NCBI GenBank assembly: GCA_026388595.1
Contig: JAPLJM010000214.1
Location: forward strand, 1-10,119
Reading direction: 5' to 3'
From: Deltaproteobacteria bacterium
Lineage (GTDB): Bacteria; Desulfobacterota; Syntrophia; Syntrophales; Fen-1087
Length of the DNA stretch: 10,119 bases
Shown here: positions 7,017 through 10,119 of the stretch, one piece after another
How positions within the stretch are numbered: the first letter of the stretch is position 1
Layout of the letters: every line of letters starts with the position of its first letter
Translations under genes and position numbers: made by a program
Notes under the pieces: model-generated
What the model was told of the DNA's origin: nothing
Database searches by the model: none
What the model saw: the letters and a program-made list of their open reading frames with translations, nothing else

Positions 7017-7041
7017 GCCGGTCCCCTTACCGGCTTTTTTT
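7017..7041 (+). terminator. Second intrinsic terminator, immediately before secA
   Basis: GCCGGT (7017-7022) pairs with ACCGGC (7029-7034) around a six-base loop, followed by seven T (7035-7041). Only 12 bases separate the T-run from the secA ATG. A transcript that reaches secA from any upstream promoter must pass this stem, so it may act as an attenuator as well as a backup terminator. Confidence 0.75.
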
Positions 7042-7042
7042 C

Positions 7043-7047
7043 AAGGA
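7043..7047 (+). promoter_or_regulatory. Ribosome binding site deciding the secA start
   Basis: AAGGA lies six bases before the ATG at 7054. The frame is open further upstream, to about 6937, but that extension would read through both terminators and does not resemble SecA, whereas MFGAIIKKLIGSKNDREMK does. Confidence 0.75.
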
Positions 7048-7053
7048 TTGGAC

Positions 7054-9573
7054 ATGTTTGGAGCCATCATCAAGAAACTTATCGGCAGCAAGAATGACCG
7101 CGAAATGAAGCGGTTGTCGCTGATTCTCCATGAAGTCAATGCGCTGGAGCCGTCCGTTGCCAAAATGACAGACACTGAACTTGCAGCCAGGACGCCCTAT
7201 TTCCGGGAAAAGCTGGCGCAGGGCGCAGGACTGGATGATATCTTGGCGGAAACATTTGCCGTTGCCCGGGAAGCTGCCCGGCGGACGGTGAACATGCGGC
7301 CCTTTGACGTTCAGATCCTGGGCGGACTGGTCCTGCACGAAGGCAAGATTGCGGAAATGAAAACCGGCGAAGGAAAAACTTTGGCGGCCACCTTGCCGCT
7401 GTATCTCAATGCCCTGGAGGGCAAGGGCGCCCATCTGGTCACCGTCAATGATTACCTGGCCCAGCGGGACGCGGCATGGATGGGACCGATCTACCGGATG
7501 CTGGGCATGAGCGTCGGGGTTGTCGTCCACGGACTGGACGACGATGAACGGCGTGCAGCCTATCATGCCGACATCACTTATGGAACCAATAATGAATTCG
7601 GTTTTGATTACCTCCGTGACAACATGAAATTCAGCCTGGAAGACTATGTCCAGCGCGATTTCAATTTTGCCATTGTGGATGAGGTGGACAGCATCCTGAT
7701 TGACGAAGCCCGGACGCCACTGATTATTTCGGGGGCTTCCGAAGAGTCAACGGACAAGTATTACCGGATCAATCAGGTCATCCCCCGCCTCCACAAGGGG
7801 AAAGATTACACGGTGGAAGAAAAAAGCCGCACCGTAGTCCTGACGGAAGAGGGCGTGGCCCGTGTGGAAACCTACCTCAAGGTGCAAAACCTCTTTGAAC
7901 CGAAGAACATCGAACTGCTCCATCACGTCAACCAGGCTTTGAAGGCACATAGTCTCTTCAAACGGGATGTGGATTATGTCGTCAAGGAGGGTGAAGTCAT
8001 CATTGTCGATGAATTTACAGGACGGGTCATGCCGGGCAGGCGCTACAGCGACGGATTGCACCAGGCGCTGGAAGCGAAGGAAAAGGTCAAGATTGAACGG
8101 GAAAACCAGACCCTGGCCTCCATTACCTTCCAGAATTTCTTCAGAATGTACAAAAAGCTGGCGGGCATGACCGGCACTGCTGATACGGAATCGGCGGAGT
8201 TCGATAAGATCTATAAGCTCGAAGTGCTGGTGGCGCCCACGAACATGCCCATGATCCGGATGGACCATACCGATGTGATCTATAAAACGGAGCAGGAAAA
8301 ATTCAACGCCGTCATTGAGGAAATCAAGGAAATGCACCAATTGGGGCGGCCCGTGCTTGTCGGGACGATCTCCATCGAAAAATCTGAACTGCTCAGCAAA
8401 TACCTGAGTCGCACGGGGATAAAGCACCATGTCCTTAATGCCAAACACCATGAACGGGAAGCGGAAATCATAGCCGAGGCCGGCCTGCGGGGGCAGGTGA
8501 CCATTTCCACCAACATGGCGGGCCGGGGTACGGATATCAAGCTGGGGGAGGGCGTGGCCGGCTTGGGCGGCCTTCATATCCTCGGAACGGAACGGCACGA
8601 AAGCCGCCGCATCGACAACCAGTTGCGGGGCCGCTCGGGAAGACAGGGAGACGGCGGGTCTTCGAGATTCTATCTATCCCTGGAGGATGACCTCCTGAGG
8701 ATCTTCGGGGCTGAGAGAATTGCCGGGATTATGGACAAGATCGGCATTGAGGAGAACCAGCCCATCGAACACAGGATGATTTCGAAGGCCATCGAAAATG
8801 CCCAGAAACGCGTAGAGGGGCAGAACTTCGATATGCGCAAACATCTGCTCGAATACGATGACGTGATGAACCGCCAGCGGCAGGTCATCTATGAGCAGCG
8901 GAAGAAAGTGCTCCGGGGCGAGCAGCTCTGGGTAGATATCGAGGAAATGCTGGATGAAGTTGTGGAAGCGCTGATCCCGGATTTCATCGAGGAAAAGCAG
9001 CATCCGGAGGATTGGAACCTCAAGGGTCTGGATGATACGATTTTTAAGCAGTTTTCCCTGAAGCTGAATCTCAGCAATACCGGAACCGGCCTGAACAGCA
9101 CTGAAATCGAGGAAACCGTCATCGCCGCCGTCAAAGACCATCTGAAGAAGAAGGAAGCGGACTTCGGCGAGCCCTTGATGCATCATCTCATGAAAATGAT
9201 CATGTTGCAGTCCATTGACACCCAGTGGAAAGATCATCTGCTGGCCATGGATCACCTGAAGGAGGGAATCGGCCTCCGGGGGTACGGCCAGAAGGACCCT
9301 GTCCGGGAGTATCAGAAGGAAGGCTATGACATGTTCATGGAGATGATTTACCGGATCAAGGCCGATACGCTGGAGAAACTGTGCCTTGTTCAGATTCATC
9401 GCGAGGAAGATATCGAGGAAATGCAGGAAAAGCAGCGGCAGGATTACATCATGAGCCGTGGGGAAGACACACCGGAAGCGAAGACCGTCAAGCGCGATCA
9501 TGACAAGATAGGCAGGAATGATCCCTGCTCCTGCGGCAGCGGCAAGAAATATAAGAAGTGCTGCGGAAAATGA
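7054..9573 (+). CDS. secA: Preprotein translocase ATPase SecA
   Basis: The protein is 839 aa, within the usual SecA range. It drives unfolded secretory proteins through the SecYEG channel at the inner membrane. Features in order: N-terminal helix MFGAIIKKLIG, Walker A MKTGEGKT (102-109), VTVNDYLAQRDA (129-140), YGTNNEFGFDYLRDN (176-190), Walker B IVDEVDSILIDEARTPLIISG (207-227), preprotein cross-linking domain (about 228-370), FRMYKKLAGMTGTA (363-376), second nucleotide fold with STNMAGRGTDIKLG (485-498) and the arginine-rich NQLRGRSGRQGD (522-533), helical scaffold EYDDVMNRQRQVIY (600-613), and zinc-binding tail with Cys825, Cys827, Cys836 and Cys837, used for SecB and membrane contact. The start is placed at 7054 from the ribosome site and family homology. 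It stands alone behind two terminators, with argJ 81 nt downstream. No secM-like arrest peptide is seen upstream. Confidence 0.97.
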   Translation: MFGAIIKKLIGSKNDREMKRLSLILHEVNALEPSVAKMTDTELAARTPYFREKLAQGAGLDDILAETFAVAREAARRTVNMRPFDVQILGGLVLHEGKIAEMKTGEGKTLAATLPLYLNALEGKGAHLVTVNDYLAQRDAAWMGPIYRMLGMSVGVVVHGLDDDERRAAYHADITYGTNNEFGFDYLRDNMKFSLEDYVQRDFNFAIVDEVDSILIDEARTPLIISGASEESTDKYYRINQVIPRLHKGKDYTVEEKSRTVVLTEEGVARVETYLKVQNLFEPKNIELLHHVNQALKAHSLFKRDVDYVVKEGEVIIVDEFTGRVMPGRRYSDGLHQALEAKEKVKIERENQTLASITFQNFFRMYKKLAGMTGTADTESAEFDKIYKLEVLVAPTNMPMIRMDHTDVIYKTEQEKFNAVIEEIKEMHQLGRPVLVGTISIEKSELLSKYLSRTGIKHHVLNAKHHEREAEIIAEAGLRGQVTISTNMAGRGTDIKLGEGVAGLGGLHILGTERHESRRIDNQLRGRSGRQGDGGSSRFYLSLEDDLLRIFGAERIAGIMDKIGIEENQPIEHRMISKAIENAQKRVEGQNFDMRKHLLEYDDVMNRQRQVIYEQRKKVLRGEQLWVDIEEMLDEVVEALIPDFIEEKQHPEDWNLKGLDDTIFKQFSLKLNLSNTGTGLNSTEIEETVIAAVKDHLKKKEADFGEPLMHHLMKMIMLQSIDTQWKDHLLAMDHLKEGIGLRGYGQKDPVREYQKEGYDMFMEMIYRIKADTLEKLCLVQIHREEDIEEMQEKQRQDYIMSRGEDTPEAKTVKRDHDKIGRNDPCSCGSGKKYKKCCGK

Positions 9574-9654
9574 GGGGAACTCAAAAGGAAATTCATAACC
9601 ATTATGGTTTGTTAGGGGCGCGCCATCAGGCACCGCTTGAGAGGATGGTTGAAC

Positions 9655-9912
9655 ATGAACCATGAAACATATTTTGTTCCCGGATTCCTAGCCAATGGCA
9701 TCCATGCAGGTATCAAAGAAGACCTGAAGAGGGATCTTTCCCTGATTTATTCGACGACGCCTGCCAGGGCTGCCGCCGTGTTTACCACGAACGCCTTCAA
9801 GGCGGCCCCTGTTCTGCTGGACATGGAGCGGATCACATCGGGGCCGCCTCAACAAATCCCTGACGCAATCATCGGCACAGCATTCCCCATTTTGTGGCCA
9901 GTTTTCCATTGA
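9655..9912 (+). pseudogene. argJ: Truncated argJ (glutamate N-acetyltransferase / amino-acid acetyltransferase)
   Basis: The first ~65 residues match the ArgJ N-terminus: VPGFLANGIHAGIKEDLKRDLSLIYS, then ARAAAVFTTNAFKAAPVLLDMERITSG. Intact ArgJ is about 390-410 aa and continues with a stretch like AIIVNSGNANACTG. Here the similarity stops near 9843 and the frame runs out after about 20 unrelated residues at TGA 9910-9912. The catalytic Thr region and the rest of the protein are absent from this window. ArgJ makes N-acetylglutamate in arginine biosynthesis by recycling acetyl groups from N-acetylornithine. This copy should be non-functional. The ATG at 9655 follows GAGGA (9641-9645). The broken end could come from an insertion or rearrangement, or from a misassembled contig. 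secA next to argJ is the order I recall for Deltaproteobacteria. Confidence 0.8.
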
Positions 9913-9937
9913 CATACAAAACCGCTCGTCTTATACT
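9909..9937 (+). promoter_or_regulatory. Strong sigma-70 type promoter behind the broken argJ
   Basis: TTGACA (9909-9914), exactly 17 bases, then TATACT (9932-9937). The -35 box overlaps the stop codon of the argJ fragment. It could drive the gene starting at 10096, with a leader near 150 nt, or a short RNA ending at the hairpin at 9983-10005. The TGGCCAGTTTTCC just before it recalls sequences upstream of istA in some IS21-family elements, though this is from memory. Confidence 0.65.
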
Positions 9938-9982
9938 CCAACCGTCAAATAGCATCTTATCAGATAAATGTGAAAAGCCATT

Positions 9983-10005
9983 GTGTGAATTGTTACACGT
10001 TTTTT
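9983..10005 (+). terminator. Weak terminator-like hairpin downstream of the promoter
   Basis: GTGTGA (9983-9988) can pair with TTACAC (9993-9998), including one G-U pair, around ATTG, followed by G and six T (10000-10005). The stem is AU-rich, so termination would be partial at best. The same sequence could be a protein-binding dyad. If it does terminate, a transcript of about 60 nt would be made from the promoter at 9909-9937. Confidence 0.35.
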
Positions 10006-10095
10006 ATCACCGGTACAATTCCCTGTCCAGTCTCTTAGGGATGCCGATACACACCACGCCCATTCACAGACTGCCGCTCGGATCGGAGGGTTCAG

Positions 10096-10119
10096 ATGAG
10101 GCGTTCCATCATTCTGTCC
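10096..10119 (+). CDS. Start of an unidentified gene (partial, runs off the right edge)
   Basis: ATG at 10096 follows GGAGGG (10085-10090) at a five-base spacing, an excellent ribosome site. The eight codons visible give MRRSIILS. Two arginines followed by hydrophobic residues are how a signal peptide or membrane anchor often begins, but this is too short to identify a family. It lies beyond the point where argJ is broken, so it may belong to inserted DNA. Confidence 0.5.

Noticed and set aside
6937..7053. In-frame N-terminal extension of SecA by 39 residues
   Set aside because: It reads through both terminator T-runs, starts at a TTG without a ribosome site, and is unlike any SecA N-terminus. 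The ATG at 7054 has a ribosome site and the expected MFG start.
7011..7097. 28-codon ORF overlapping the secA start, considered as a SecM-like leader peptide
   Set aside because: It has no Shine-Dalgarno, overlaps the second terminator and the secA start, and shows no arrest-motif-like sequence.
9597..9609. AACCAT-T-ATGGTT palindrome between secA and argJ as a terminator
   Set aside because: The one-base centre cannot form a proper RNA loop without opening the stem, and no T-run follows. It may be chance.
8674..9663. 329-aa open frame on the minus strand opposite secA and extending into argJ
   Set aside because: No recognisable domain, and it covers the conserved SecA C-terminal half and zinc tail. 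It is a shadow frame.

Overview
The window is a stretch of bacterial chromosome, moderately GC-rich by eye, with compact gene spacing and mostly clear Shine-Dalgarno sites. Gene content suggests an anaerobic member of the former Deltaproteobacteria (Desulfobacterota), perhaps near Syntrophus or Smithella. The clues are a secA followed by argJ, a split two-subunit biotin carboxylase/carboxyltransferase, an EF-G2-type paralog, and a small LapA-domain membrane protein. This placement is inferred from gene type and order only.

Layout. (1) Positions 1-457, plus strand: the tail of an unrecognised gene, almost touching a small two-helix LapA-domain membrane protein. (2) Positions 580-3189, minus strand: an EF-G-like GTPase followed 33 nt later by a MoaB/Mog-type molybdopterin enzyme, probably one operon. 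(3) Positions 3190-3441: a divergent control region with a near-consensus sigma-70 promoter reading right and a perfect 7-3-7 palindrome just upstream of it. (4) Positions 3442-6910, plus strand: biotin carboxylase subunit and carboxyltransferase/biotin-carrier subunit, which together form a two-subunit carboxylase of the pyruvate carboxylase type. The carboxyltransferase domain is clearly divergent. (5) Positions 6911-7053: two intrinsic terminators in tandem, the second ending 12 nt before the secA start codon, plus a helix that could form instead of both. (6) Positions 7054-9573: full-length secA with the zinc-binding tail. (7) Positions 9655-9912: the first ~65 residues of argJ, after which the homology stops abruptly. 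It is followed by a strong promoter-like sequence, a hairpin with a T-run, and the first eight codons of another gene.

Most genes are housekeeping or central metabolism. The biotin enzyme subunits clearly work together, probably making oxaloacetate from pyruvate to feed the TCA cycle or gluconeogenesis. No CRISPR array, tRNA, rRNA or intact transposase gene was seen. The places most worth a second look are the secA leader (possible attenuation), the divergent carboxyltransferase, the EF-G paralog lacking its catalytic histidine, and the broken argJ with the foreign-looking DNA behind it.
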